Assembly (NCBI GenBank): GCA_902537815.1 | Contig: CACBCS010000007.1 | Location: 17,969 to 81,968 of the forward strand | DNA: 64,000 nucleotides | From: an uncultured Pseudohongiella sp. | GTDB lineage: Bacteria; Pseudomonadota; Gammaproteobacteria; Pseudomonadales; Pseudohongiellaceae | Direction of reading: 5' to 3' | Shown here: positions 45,710 through 54,509 of the stretch, in pieces | Numbering within the stretch: the first letter of the stretch is position 1 | Layout: each line of letters opens with the position of its first letter | Notes under the pieces: generated by a model | Told to the model about the DNA's origin: nothing | The model's input: only the letters and a program-made list of their open reading frames with translations | Database searches by the model: none | Program-made: the position numbers and the translations under genes

Positions 45710-46603
45710 CTACAACGTGAAATTGACCTCGATCAACCTGAACAATCCGGCAGGCAGCACCACTGGCGGAATCTGGAAGGTTCTTATTTCTCTGGAAGAA
45801 CGGCTAATGCCTATCAGTCCACGCTCGCCACTGTCATCCCAGGTAATAGCCTGCTCCTCGATGTCCACCGAAATGGTAGTCACATGAATCAGCTTGGGTC
45901 CCATGCGGGGAGCTGCCAGGACATAAACCTCTGGCTTATCGTGGCCGCTGAGATAGAGCAACCCGTCAGCACCCAGGGCGCCGCCCGATGCCGCATAGGG
46001 TTGCATCTGGCGGGTGACCGAATCCGGTATCATCCATCCGCCGAGTCGGCGCCACCTTTGATCATAGCGATAAATCGTGGCGAAACGGTGGTCTTTGAAC
46101 TCGGTGCCGCCCTGTCCATCGTATTTGGCAAAGCTCGCTAACCAGCCTTCGCCCAGGCGGTCGAACCAGGTCAAAGAGCCCTCGTCCATTATGCCAAGAC
46201 TCAGCGAGTGGATGTGCTGAAGAGAATCGGTAGCAAAGACTTCCACAGAGCTGGCCATGGGCAGCTCCGGGAAGTTGGAGTTCGCACAAAAGAGTTGGGT
46301 CTTTTCAGCGAAGCAGCTGTTGAGATGGCTGATAGCGCCCCCCCGGATTCCTTCCCATCTGGCTACTAAAGAGCCTCCGGCTTTCTCATATTTGGCAAGG
46401 GTAAAATTATCGATCGCGTACAGATGTTGCCTGTCAGCAGCAGCCCCCTGTCTGGCTTCTCCCGTCTGATAAACAGTCAAGTCGACAGCCTGAAGCTGCT
46501 GTACCGCCGGGAGCTCCGCTTCAGATTCTGTTTGTGCCTGAGGGGCCACAAGGTTAAAGCTGAGTAGTGCGGGTAAAGTAACCAGTACCTTGATTAATTT
46601 CAT
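45710..46603 (-). CDS. secreted beta-propeller-like protein of unknown function
   Basis: 297 aa. A signal peptide ends APQAQTE near residue 25. Repeated short beta blades with W and D residues (ADRQHLYAIDNFTLAKYEK, GGALGADGLLYLSGHDKPEVYVL) suggest a propeller. One CFAEKTQLFC pair probably makes a disulfide. I do not recognise a named family. It starts 163 bp upstream of tRNA-Leu in the divergent direction. Confidence 0.65.
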   Translation of the reverse strand: MKLIKVLVTLPALLSFNLVAPQAQTESEAELPAVQQLQAVDLTVYQTGEARQGAAADRQHLYAIDNFTLAKYEKAGGSLVARWEGIRGGAISHLNSCFAEKTQLFCANSNFPELPMASSVEVFATDSLQHIHSLSLGIMDEGSLTWFDRLGEGWLASFAKYDGQGGTEFKDHRFATIYRYDQRWRRLGGWMIPDSVTRQMQPYAASGGALGADGLLYLSGHDKPEVYVLAAPRMGPKLIHVTTISVDIEEQAITWDDSGERGLIGISRSSREIRTFQIPPVVLPAGLFRLIEVNFTL

Positions 46604-46668
46604 GTCTGTCTCCAGATTGCCGGCAGACGAGCCGATAACTGTGTCATTCTGAATAGATTCCCCGGAAG

Positions 46669-46697
46669 TTGACAGAGATGGCTCTGGTGGTTAGAGT
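46669..46697 (+). promoter_or_regulatory. tRNA-Leu promoter
   Basis: Perfect -35 TTGACA (46669-46674), 17-bp spacer, -10 TAGAGT (46692-46697), followed by the GC-rich TGCGCCCC discriminator typical of stable-RNA promoters under stringent control. Transcription should start about 60 nt before the tRNA. Confidence 0.65.
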
Positions 46698-46766
46698 TGC
46701 GCCCCTTGTTTGCATGGCCCATCGGCCCGGCAGTCCGCACTTACAGTGTGCCTTACACTGAGCCTT

Positions 46767-46853
46767 GCCCAGGTGGCGGAATTGGTAGACGCGCTAGCTT
46801 CAGGTGCTAGTGTCCTTTGGGACGTGGGAGTTCAAGTCTCCCCCTGGGCACCA
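46767..46853 (+). tRNA. tRNA-Leu (anticodon CAG), class II, CCA encoded
   Basis: 87 nt. Acceptor GCCCAGG pairs CCTGGGC. The anticodon arm is CTAGC-TTCAGGT-GCTAG with anticodon CAG. The long variable arm (GTCCTTTGGGAC) is class II, the T-loop is GTTCAAGTC, and CCA is encoded at 46851-46853. It is close to E. coli leucine tRNAs in sequence. It lies directly upstream of rnr, as in Pseudomonas. Confidence 0.97.
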
Positions 46854-47019
46854 CTCTCTCTGATCTATTTACCAGACCATTTTACTGAATTTCCACCGTC
46901 GCAGGATAAACACCAAGGGCAGGCCGCCCGCCCGTTGTTTCAAGACTATATCCTGCCTCATCCCTGTGAGACTGAGTTCTGCTGATTCGTCGCAGACTGC
47001 GGTCCGAGAATAAAAACCT

Positions 47020-49659
47020 ATGTCAAAACCTGTCAAAAAAAGCGCCCGCAAACGTGTTGGTGCCAAGTCCGATCGTGACCCTTTCTCCGAGCGAGAGGCG
47101 GTAAAGTACGACAACCCCATAGCCAGCAGAGAATTCATACTCGACAAACTCGAGGAAGCGGGCACACCCGTGCAGCTCGATGAGTTGTTTATGCTGCTTA
47201 AGTTGCGTGATGCAGAACAGCATGAAGCCTTAAGGCGACGACTAATCGCGATGTCTCGGGATGGTCAGCTCATAAGCAATCGAAAAGGCGCGTTTGGCTT
47301 GCCGTCTCATATGGATCTGAAACCCGGTAAAGTCATCGGCAAGAAGGATGGCTATGGCTTTTTTGAACCCGAAGATGGGTCTGAGGATGTTTATTTAAGC
47401 GCGAAGGAAATGGCCAGGCTCTTTGACGGAGATCGGGTCATGGTCAGGGTGACGGGCATTGATAGCCGCGGGCGTAAGGAAGGCTCCGTGGTTGACATTC
47501 TTGAACGCAGCCATGAGGAGATTGTGGGACGCTATTACGAGGAGTCGGGTTTCGGCCTGGTCGTACCTGACAGTAAACGAATCCCCCATGAACTCATCAT
47601 TCCTGATAAACACCGACACGGCGCTACTGACGGACAGTTCGTGGTCGCGCGGATCACCGACTATCCCTCCAAGCGTCGCAAGGCACTGGCCGAGGTCACC
47701 GAAATACTCGGTGATGTCGCGACACCGGGGGTCGAGATCGACATTGCTTTGCGAAGTTTTGAAATCCCTCATCTTTGGACAACAGCAGCAAAAAAGGAAA
47801 CCAGAGCACTCGGCCAGGAGGTGTCTGCTGAAGACACCATCGGGCGGTTTGATCTGCGTAATTGTCAGTTCGTTACCATTGATGGCGAGGATGCGAAGGA
47901 CTTTGATGATGCCGTGTATGCAGAGAGGACCCGCCACGGAGGCTGGACACTCTATGTCGCGATTGCCGATGTGTCCCACTATGTAAAGCCCGGGTCCGCG
48001 CTGGATGCTGAAGCCAGTAATCGCGGCACGTCCGTGTATTTTCCAGGCCATGTGGTTCCGATGCTGCCCGAAAAGCTGTCGAATGGGCTGTGTTCCCTGA
48101 AGCCGCAAACAGACCGACTGGCTATGGTCAGCGAAATGCGTATCTCTGCAGACGGGGAATTGGAGGCTTATCGGTTCTATGAGGCGATCATCTATTCACA
48201 TGCCAGACTGACGTATACGGATGTGGCGGCGATGCTTCAGCCCGCGGATACCGAATCCGAATTAAGGATCCAGGAAAAACTTCGCCAGCGGCACGGCGGC
48301 CTGACTGAACCGCTCGACACGCTCTATGCGCTTTTTCACAGCCTGCGGCGAAGCCGGGATCGCAGTGGTGCGATGGACTTCGATTCGACAGAAACACGGA
48401 TGGTTTTCGGAAAAGACAGGAAGATCAGAGAGATTGTGCCGGTGGTGAGAAATGATGCGCATCGTCTGATCGAAGAATGCATGCTTTGCGCGAACGTTGC
48501 GGCAGCGGACCTTCTTGAAAATGCCAAGCTGCCGGCGCTTTACCGGGTACATGAAGGCCCGAACCAGGACAAACTAGACAGCTTGCGCGATTTTCTGAGT
48601 GAAATGGGCCTCTATTTGAGCGGAGGAGACAAGCCGTCCACGGGTGATTATCAAAAAGTGCTCCAGCAAATCGCGGAGCGGCCTGATCGGCATTTACTGC
48701 AGACTCAGTTGATCAGATCCATGATGCAGGCGGTCTATAGCCCGGAAAATTGTGGTCACTTCGGTTTGAATTTCGCCAAATACACACACTTTACCTCCCC
48801 GATACGTCGTTATCCCGACCTGCTCGTTCATCGCGCTATCCGGTTTCTCTTAACCAACAGGAAATCCGTGTCGCTGGAGGCCCATCCTGAGCAGAAGACC
48901 TTATCGAGAGCGGACGTCTATCCCTATGAGTTTGCCGAACTAGACCGGCTGGGAGAGATTTGTTCATCAGCTGAGAGGCGGGCGGATGCTGCCAGTTACA
49001 GCGTTGCTGACTGGCTGAAATGCGAGTACATGCAAGAACGTGTCGGTGACGAATTTAACGGCACGATAACTTCGGTGGCCAGTTTTGGCTTGTTTATCGA
49101 GCTCAATGATTATTACGTGGAGGGTTTGGTTCACATCACCGAGTTGAGTAACGATTACTATCACTTTGATCCTGCGCGCCGCCTTTTGCAGGGTGAGCGC
49201 TCTGGCCTGACCTATCAGCTGGGAGACAGCGTAACGGTTAGCCTTGTCAGAGTAGATTTAGAAGAAAAAAAGATCGACCTGCAGATGGTTGGCAGCAGGA
49301 AATCGAGGCCTTCTAAGGGAAGATTGCGTCAGTCGCTAAAGGCTGGCAAAGTCGGGACCAAGCCGAAGACAACAACAAAGACCAAGACCAAGAAAAAGCA
49401 GGGTAAACAGCGCACAACGCGCAGCAAGAAGTTAGCTGACAAGCGCAGCGAATCCGGTAATTCAGCACGCACAACATCGGAAAAGCCAGCAAAGACTGCC
49501 AAGAAGAGAAGAACGAAAAAACAGATTGCTTCGGCGACTGCGCGCAAGAAAGGAGCCACTCGGGGAGCCGCAAACCGGCAGGCCGGTGACAGCCAGCGTG
49601 GCAAAACAGCCGGTAGAAAAGCAGCTAACAAGAAAACCCGCACAAGGAAATCGCGCTGA
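47020..49659 (+). CDS. rnr: ribonuclease R with long basic C-terminal tail
   Basis: 879 aa. An N-terminal helix-turn-helix and cold-shock domains (LDKLEEAGTPVQLDELFMLL; GYGFFEPEDGSEDVYLS) lead to the RNB catalytic domain with DGEDAKDFDDAVY (metal-binding aspartates) and HFTSPIRRYPDLLVHRAI, then an S1 domain (FNGTITSVASFGLFIELNDYYVEGLVHI). The last about 110 residues are a Lys/Arg/Thr-rich tail, longer than the E. coli one. It degrades structured RNA 3' to 5'. The ATG is preceded by a weak SD. Confidence 0.95.
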   Translation: MSKPVKKSARKRVGAKSDRDPFSEREAVKYDNPIASREFILDKLEEAGTPVQLDELFMLLKLRDAEQHEALRRRLIAMSRDGQLISNRKGAFGLPSHMDLKPGKVIGKKDGYGFFEPEDGSEDVYLSAKEMARLFDGDRVMVRVTGIDSRGRKEGSVVDILERSHEEIVGRYYEESGFGLVVPDSKRIPHELIIPDKHRHGATDGQFVVARITDYPSKRRKALAEVTEILGDVATPGVEIDIALRSFEIPHLWTTAAKKETRALGQEVSAEDTIGRFDLRNCQFVTIDGEDAKDFDDAVYAERTRHGGWTLYVAIADVSHYVKPGSALDAEASNRGTSVYFPGHVVPMLPEKLSNGLCSLKPQTDRLAMVSEMRISADGELEAYRFYEAIIYSHARLTYTDVAAMLQPADTESELRIQEKLRQRHGGLTEPLDTLYALFHSLRRSRDRSGAMDFDSTETRMVFGKDRKIREIVPVVRNDAHRLIEECMLCANVAAADLLENAKLPALYRVHEGPNQDKLDSLRDFLSEMGLYLSGGDKPSTGDYQKVLQQIAERPDRHLLQTQLIRSMMQAVYSPENCGHFGLNFAKYTHFTSPIRRYPDLLVHRAIRFLLTNRKSVSLEAHPEQKTLSRADVYPYEFAELDRLGEICSSAERRADAASYSVADWLKCEYMQERVGDEFNGTITSVASFGLFIELNDYYVEGLVHITELSNDYYHFDPARRLLQGERSGLTYQLGDSVTVSLVRVDLEEKKIDLQMVGSRKSRPSKGRLRQSLKAGKVGTKPKTTTKTKTKKKQGKQRTTRSKKLADKRSESGNSARTTSEKPAKTAKKRRTKKQIASATARKKGATRGAANRQAGDSQRGKTAGRKAANKKTRTRKSR

Positions 49660-49670
49660 GGCGCACTTGC

Positions 49671-50435
49671 ATGACCATGTCGGAGAATAATTGGGTTACC
49701 GGTATCAATGCAGTTTTGGAATTACTGAAACAAAACCCACAGTCTGCCAGACGCGTTTTGCTTAAGCGTAGTCGCGAAGACAGTCGCCTAAATACAGTGC
49801 GCAATCTCGCCAAAGCCAGTGAGATCGAACTTGTCGAGCTGGACGCGGGGAAGCTCCATCGCATGTATTCGCAGGTGCATCAGGGTGTTGCGGTCGAACT
49901 GGCTGGAGCGGAGCGAAGCCCCGGCCAGCAGGGGTGGGAAGGTTTCCTGGCGCAGCTTGTGGGCCTTGATGCGCCGCCTTTACTGCTGGTACTGGATGGT
50001 ATCACTGATCCTCACAATCTGGGTGCCTGCCTGCGGTCGGCGGATGCAGCAGGGGTTAACGCAGTCGTCATTCCTAAAGACAAGGCGGTCGGGCTCAATG
50101 CAACTGTTCGCAGAGTGGCCAGCGGCGCAGCCGATACGGTCGAGCTTTTCGTGGTCTCGAATCTCTCGCGAGCGCTGACGCAGTTAAAAGAGCGGGGGGT
50201 GTGGCTGGTTGGTACCGACGACAACGCCGGCTCGGGCTTGTACGAACAGGATTTACGTGGTGCTGTTGCCTTGGTTATGGGGTCTGAAGGCCGTGGATTG
50301 CGGCGTCTCACCAGGGAAAAGTGCGACTTTCTGATCAGTATTCCGATGGCCGGTGCGATCAGCAGCTTGAATGTTTCAGTGGCAACCGGGGTGGTCTTGT
50401 TCGAAGCCGTGCGCCAGCGGCGGAATCAACCGTGA
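49671..50435 (+). CDS. rlmB: 23S rRNA (guanosine-2'-O-)-methyltransferase RlmB
   Basis: 254 aa. It starts NWVTGINAVLELLKQNP. The SpoU/TrmH-type domain has LVLDGITDPHNLGACLRSADAAG (motif 1), VMGSEGRGL (motif 2) and SIPMAGAISSLNVSVATGVVLFEAVRQR (motif 3, knot). It methylates Gm2251 in the peptidyl-transferase P loop. The start is ATG 49671, with GAGGC upstream; ATG 49677 is the alternative. It lies 11 nt after rnr and shares its operon. Confidence 0.95.
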   Translation: MTMSENNWVTGINAVLELLKQNPQSARRVLLKRSREDSRLNTVRNLAKASEIELVELDAGKLHRMYSQVHQGVAVELAGAERSPGQQGWEGFLAQLVGLDAPPLLLVLDGITDPHNLGACLRSADAAGVNAVVIPKDKAVGLNATVRRVASGAADTVELFVVSNLSRALTQLKERGVWLVGTDDNAGSGLYEQDLRGAVALVMGSEGRGLRRLTREKCDFLISIPMAGAISSLNVSVATGVVLFEAVRQRRNQP

Positions 50436-50575
50436 CGCGCCAGGCGCATGCGCAGCTGTAGCAGCACATATGCAGTGACACAGCCCGAAACGGCGCTCTG
50501 GGGGGCAGCCAGAGAGCTGATACCGACATCTGTGGCTTCAAGCCAGCTCCTGAATTCGTTTTTAGACCGGATTTC

Positions 50576-50604
50576 TTGCATCCAGAGCCCTGTTTCTGTA
50601 GGAT
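50576..50604 (+). promoter_or_regulatory. promoter of the rpsF operon
   Basis: TTGCAT (-35, 50576-50581), 17-bp spacer, TAGGAT (-10, 50599-50604), then GC-rich GCCGGC discriminator. The predicted leader before rpsF is about 110 nt. Confidence 0.5.
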
Positions 50605-50666
50605 GCCGGCTCTTTTTACTGGCTTGAGTGCAAACAAGAGTCGGCTCAGCCCAAACATCACTCCTT

Positions 50667-50700
50667 GTCTCACCACGCGCGCCGGCGTCAGTTGGGAGAC
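50667..50700 (+). promoter_or_regulatory. rpsF leader hairpin, candidate S6:S18 autoregulatory element
   Basis: A stem GTCTC/GAGAC extends by CC/GG past a bulged A, and an inner ACGC/GCGT stem carries a GCGCCG loop with CCG. The structure lies 20 nt before the rpsF start. Known S6:S18 leader motifs present a conserved CCG in this position. The assignment is inferred from shape. Confidence 0.4.
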
Positions 50701-50720
50701 CTGAACCAGAAGGAGTCTCT

Positions 50721-51221
50721 ATGAGACACTATGAAGTGGTATTCCTGGTGCACCCTGATCAGTCAGAGCAGGTGCCCGGGATGATTGAGCGCTACACCCA
50801 ATTGATGGCAGACAGCGGCGGTAACGTCCATCGCATCGAAGACTGGGGACGCAGACAACTCGCCTATCCGATCAACAAGATTCATAAAGCGCATTATGTG
50901 ATGATGAACATCGAATGCGGCGGTGAGTCGCTTGAAGAACTGTCGACGCTGTTCCGCTACAACGATGCGGTCCTGCGTAACCTGGTGATCAAGCGCAAGG
51001 AAGCCGTGACTGAGGAATCTCTGATTCTTAAGCAGGAGCGCGAGTCCAAAGAGCGCAAGGCGCTAATTGAGCACAAACGCAAAGAAGAGGAAGCGGCTGC
51101 TGCTGCGGCGGCTGCAGCTGAAGCGGCTGCCGCTAAAGAGGAGGCTCCGGCTGAAGAAGCAGCCCCTGAGGCCCCCGCTGAGACAGACGGCGCTGCCGAA
51201 GAGACGCCGACCGAAGAGTAA
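50721..51221 (+). CDS. rpsF: ribosomal protein bS6 with Ala/Glu-rich tail
   Basis: 166 aa from the ATG at 50721 with SD AAGGAG. Residues 1-100 are the bS6 fold ([45 protein letters not shown]). The last about 60 residues are Ala/Glu/Pro-rich, with runs of nine Ala, versus about 35 in E. coli. It binds bS18 and 16S rRNA in the 30S platform. E. coli S6 is glutamylated at its tail by RimK. An upstream open frame to 50628 has no SD. Confidence 0.95.
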   Translation: MRHYEVVFLVHPDQSEQVPGMIERYTQLMADSGGNVHRIEDWGRRQLAYPINKIHKAHYVMMNIECGGESLEELSTLFRYNDAVLRNLVIKRKEAVTEESLILKQERESKERKALIEHKRKEEEAAAAAAAAAEAAAAKEEAPAEEAAPEAPAETDGAAEETPTEE

Positions 51222-51250
51222 GCACTCAAATTTTTTTATAGGAACAAGTT

Positions 51251-51481
51251 ATGGCTCGTTATTTCCGTCGTCGTAAGTTCTGCAAGTTTACAGCAGAAGG
51301 CACGAAAGAAATCGATTACAAAGATCTGGAAACGCTCAAAGCCTACGTGTCTGAGACAGGTAAAATCGTTCCCAGCCGTATTACGGGTACTAAAGCGCGC
51401 TACCAGCGACAGCTGGCAACAGCAATCAAGAGAGCGAGATACCTGGCGCTGATTCCCTACACGGACAGTCATCAGGTCTGA
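51251..51481 (+). CDS. rpsR: ribosomal protein bS18
   Basis: 76 aa, standard length: [70 protein letters not shown]. It is the partner of bS6 in the 30S platform. SD AGGAAC lies 8 nt upstream. It follows rpsF by 29 nt and precedes a membrane protein gene. Confidence 0.97.
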   Translation: MARYFRRRKFCKFTAEGTKEIDYKDLETLKAYVSETGKIVPSRITGTKARYQRQLATAIKRARYLALIPYTDSHQV

Positions 51482-51490
51482 GTCAGAAAC

Positions 51491-52321
51491 ATGATGCGCG
51501 GTCTTGCTGAATACGTCATGACCGGTCGCAGACAGGCCATGATAGCGGTGATGCTGTTGGGTCTGATTCCGCTGGTTAATTTGCTCAACCCGGTTGTGGT
51601 TGGACTAGTAGCGCTGCGGAAAGGCCTGCAGGAAGCGGGGATAGTTTTTGCCTGGGCCGTTCTGCCCGTTGGAGCATGGGCGGTTGCAGGTGATGTGGTT
51701 CCGCTGATCATGCTTATTGGTATCACCGGGCTCGCCCTGTTGCTCAGGGAAACAGAGTCCTGGGAATTCACGCTGTTGGCTGCAATCGCAGTCGGGATCA
51801 GCGTCGAGGTGTATTTTCGTGTCCAGCCAGCGGTTATCGATGCGTTGATGGCCCAGCTGGAACAGTACATTCAGGCAGGCAATTCACAGGATCTGCAGCT
51901 GGATGATGTTCGCAGTGTGATGCTGAGCGTTATCGGTGCCGTGTATATGTTTCTCGCCGTCTTGCTGCTGATGACGGCGCGATGGATGCAGGCCCTACTC
52001 TTCAATCCGGGCGGTTTCCGGTTGGAGTTTCACGGCCTGAGGATCGAGCGACATGTCGCCCTCGGATTGATTGCGGTCGTGCTGCTCGCTGGTTCGGGCG
52101 TGATTGTTCCGGAGGCCTGGACGTTATATTTTTTGATGCCACTGGTGTTTGCGGGTATCGCGCTGATTCACACGGTGGTAGCGATACGAAAGTTGCCCGT
52201 CATGCTGCTGGCGACGTTCTACATCGTGCTGATGCTGCCGGCCGCCGTTCAGCTCGTTGTGCTTCTGGCGCTGCTCGATAGCTGGTTTGATTTTCGCTCA
52301 CGGCTGCAAGGCGGCGCGTGA
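51491..52321 (+). CDS. DUF2232-like membrane protein between rpsR and rplI
   Basis: 276 aa with about seven to eight hydrophobic segments and no catalytic motif. A gene for a DUF2232-type membrane protein sits between rpsR and rplI in Pseudomonas and relatives. Its role is unknown and may relate to membrane protein biogenesis. It starts 9 nt after rpsR and ends 27 nt before rplI. ATG 51491 and a second ATG one codon on are both possible. Confidence 0.8.
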   Translation: MMRGLAEYVMTGRRQAMIAVMLLGLIPLVNLLNPVVVGLVALRKGLQEAGIVFAWAVLPVGAWAVAGDVVPLIMLIGITGLALLLRETESWEFTLLAAIAVGISVEVYFRVQPAVIDALMAQLEQYIQAGNSQDLQLDDVRSVMLSVIGAVYMFLAVLLLMTARWMQALLFNPGGFRLEFHGLRIERHVALGLIAVVLLAGSGVIVPEAWTLYFLMPLVFAGIALIHTVVAIRKLPVMLLATFYIVLMLPAAVQLVVLLALLDSWFDFRSRLQGGA

Positions 52322-52348
52322 AGCCATTAAGACGATGAGGAAAATGAC

Positions 52349-52930
52349 ATGAACGTTATCTTGCTGGAAAAAATCGGCAAACTGGGAGAGATTGGTGATA
52401 CTGCCAGTGTGAAGGCGGGCTACGCTCGCAACTTCCTCTTTCCGAAGGGCAAGGCAATTCCGGCGACCAAGGCAAACCTGGCGGAATTTGATGAGCGCAA
52501 GGCCGATCTGCTGGCGGCGCACAATGAAAAGGTTGCTGCGTCGCAAGCACGCGCCGCGAAGGTTGAAGGGGCAAGCCTGACTATCGAAGTGAATGCCAGT
52601 GACGAGGGCAAACTGTTCGGGTCTGTGGGTACGCGCGAGATTGCCGATGCTCTGAATGCTCAGGCCGGCAGTGATGTATCCAAGGCCGAAGTCCTGATGC
52701 CACATGGCGTAATCCGGGAGCTTGGTACAACAGAGCTCACGATTGATCTGGGGCACGACGTTGCTGCACAGATCACCGTCAATGTGGTGGGCCTTCAGTC
52801 GGCAGCTGACGTGTCCGCCGATGGCAGTATCATCGAAGAGGTGGATGAATCAGAAGCCGAGGTCGCAGATGAGGCCTTTGAGGGCTCAGAGGACGACAGC
52901 AGCGAAGAGGCTGACGAAGCGGAATCCTGA
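52349..52930 (+). CDS. rplI: ribosomal protein bL9 with acidic extension
   Basis: 193 aa versus about 149 in E. coli. The N-terminal domain starts MNVILLEKIGKLGEIGDTASVKAGYARNFLFPKGKA; the C-terminal domain is LFGSVGTREIADALNAQ and ends near VVGLQ. A 40-residue acidic tail (DESEAEVADEAFEGSEDDSSEEADEAES) follows. It binds 23S rRNA and projects from the 50S subunit. It is followed by a strong terminator. Confidence 0.95.
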   Translation: MNVILLEKIGKLGEIGDTASVKAGYARNFLFPKGKAIPATKANLAEFDERKADLLAAHNEKVAASQARAAKVEGASLTIEVNASDEGKLFGSVGTREIADALNAQAGSDVSKAEVLMPHGVIRELGTTELTIDLGHDVAAQITVNVVGLQSAADVSADGSIIEEVDESEAEVADEAFEGSEDDSSEEADEAES

Positions 52931-52975
52931 AGTTGCAGCAGGCCACCTGAAGTGGTTTGCTTTCGGAAAATAAAT

Positions 52976-53017
52976 AAAGCACCATTCTGACGTAACAGAA
53001 TGGTGCTTTTTTTTTTT
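52976..53017 (+). terminator. strong rho-independent terminator after rplI
   Basis: Perfect 14-bp stem (AAAGCACCATTCTG with CAGAATGGTGCTTT) and a 6-nt loop, followed by a run of eleven to twelve T. It closes the rpsF-rpsR-rplI operon and leaves dnaB separately transcribed. Confidence 0.95.
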
Positions 53018-53043
53018 AGCCTAGCCAACGAAGTCCGGGTGAC

Positions 53044-54465
53044 ATGTCTGAATCCTTCGAATCCAGCAATTCCATTGCGTCTGCAAGTCAGCAGTCAAAT
53101 CTGACAACTCTGAAAGTCCCGCCGCATTCGGTGGAGGCGGAGCAGGCGGTCCTGGGTGGTCTGATGCTGGACCGCGCTGAATGGGACAATGTGGCAGATG
53201 TGCTGTTGCCCGCGGATTTCTACCGGACGGAGCATCAACTCATTTATCAGGTAATGGTCAGCCAGGCGGAGGCGAATCGTCCCATTGATGTCGTGACTCT
53301 GGTAGACGCGCTCAACAGTCTGGGCGAACTGGAGACTGCCGGAGGCCTCGATTATCTCGGTGAGCTTGCCGGCAACGCGCGGGGCACCGCCAACATTCTG
53401 GCTTATGCCGACATTATTCGCGAGCGCGCCATTCTTAGGCGCCTTATCACGGTGGCCAACGGTATCGCTGATTCAGGATACAACACCGGAGGAAGGTCCG
53501 CAGGTGAGGTCGTAGATGCTGCGGAGCAGCAAGTATTCAACATCTCCGATGCGCGCCCCAACAATTCTGGCCCCGAATTTGTCAATCCCCTGCTGAACGC
53601 TGCTGTTGAGCGTATTGATGAGCTGTCCAGCGCCGAGGGCGAACTGACTGGTCTGCCGAGCGGCTATACAGATCTCGATGCCATGACGTCAGGATGGCAG
53701 AAGTCTGATCTGGTCATCGTGGCGGGCCGGCCCTCCATGGGGAAAACTGCCTTCGCCATGAATCTCGTCGAGCACGCCGTGCTGGCGGGTGACAAGCCGG
53801 TGTTGGTTTTTAGCCTTGAGATGCCGGCCGAGAGCCTGATCTTCAGAATGCTCTCTTCTATTGGTCGCATTGACCAGGGAAAACTCCGAACCGGTAAGCT
53901 GGGCCATGAGGACTGGCCCAAGCTGAATACTGCTATCGCTAAACTGAAGGACCGCCCCCTGTTCATTGATGACAGTGCCGGAGTCAGCCCGATGGAGATG
54001 CGCTCCCGAGCGCGTCGTGTAGTACGCGAACACAACTCGCCGCTGGGCATGATTGTCGTAGACTACTTACAGCTCATGCAGATCAAGGGAACCCCGGAAA
54101 ACCGGGTCAATGAAATCTCCGAAATCTCGCGTTCTCTGAAACTGCTCGCCAGAGAATTTCAGTGCCCGGTGGTTGCGCTGTCGCAGCTCAATCGTGGTCT
54201 GGAGCAAAGGCCCAACAAACGCCCGGTCATGTCAGACCTACGTGAATCTGGCGCGATTGAGCAGGACGCTGATGTGATTGCTTTTATCTATCGCGACGAG
54301 GTTTATAACGAAGATACTGTAGATAAAGGTATCGCTGAGGTCATTATTGGCAAACAGCGCAACGGTCCGATTGGTATGGTAAGACTGAGTTTTCTCGGAC
54401 AATACACTCGGTTTGAGAATCATACGCAAGCGCGCTACGACGACAGCTACACCCATGGTTTGTAA
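53044..54465 (+). CDS. dnaB: replicative DNA helicase DnaB
   Basis: 473 aa. The N-terminal helical domain (HSVEAEQAVLGGLMLD) is followed by the RecA-like helicase domain with Walker A GRPSMGKTAFAMN, DYLQLM (Walker B) and SRSLKLLARE, QLNRGLEQRPNKRPVMSDLRESGAIEQDAD. It unwinds DNA ahead of the fork as a hexamer. No intein. It is 27 nt after the terminator, so its promoter lies within or around it. Confidence 0.97.
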   Translation: MSESFESSNSIASASQQSNLTTLKVPPHSVEAEQAVLGGLMLDRAEWDNVADVLLPADFYRTEHQLIYQVMVSQAEANRPIDVVTLVDALNSLGELETAGGLDYLGELAGNARGTANILAYADIIRERAILRRLITVANGIADSGYNTGGRSAGEVVDAAEQQVFNISDARPNNSGPEFVNPLLNAAVERIDELSSAEGELTGLPSGYTDLDAMTSGWQKSDLVIVAGRPSMGKTAFAMNLVEHAVLAGDKPVLVFSLEMPAESLIFRMLSSIGRIDQGKLRTGKLGHEDWPKLNTAIAKLKDRPLFIDDSAGVSPMEMRSRARRVVREHNSPLGMIVVDYLQLMQIKGTPENRVNEISEISRSLKLLAREFQCPVVALSQLNRGLEQRPNKRPVMSDLRESGAIEQDADVIAFIYRDEVYNEDTVDKGIAEVIIGKQRNGPIGMVRLSFLGQYTRFENHTQARYDDSYTHGL

Positions 54466-54509
54466 TGCATCATGGCTGACTGTCGACCCCTGATCCGGAA
54501 ATTCGCCTC

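Noticed and set aside
46710..46985. 91-codon ORF across tRNA-Leu
   Set aside because: It is a translation of the tRNA and its flanks, with no SD.
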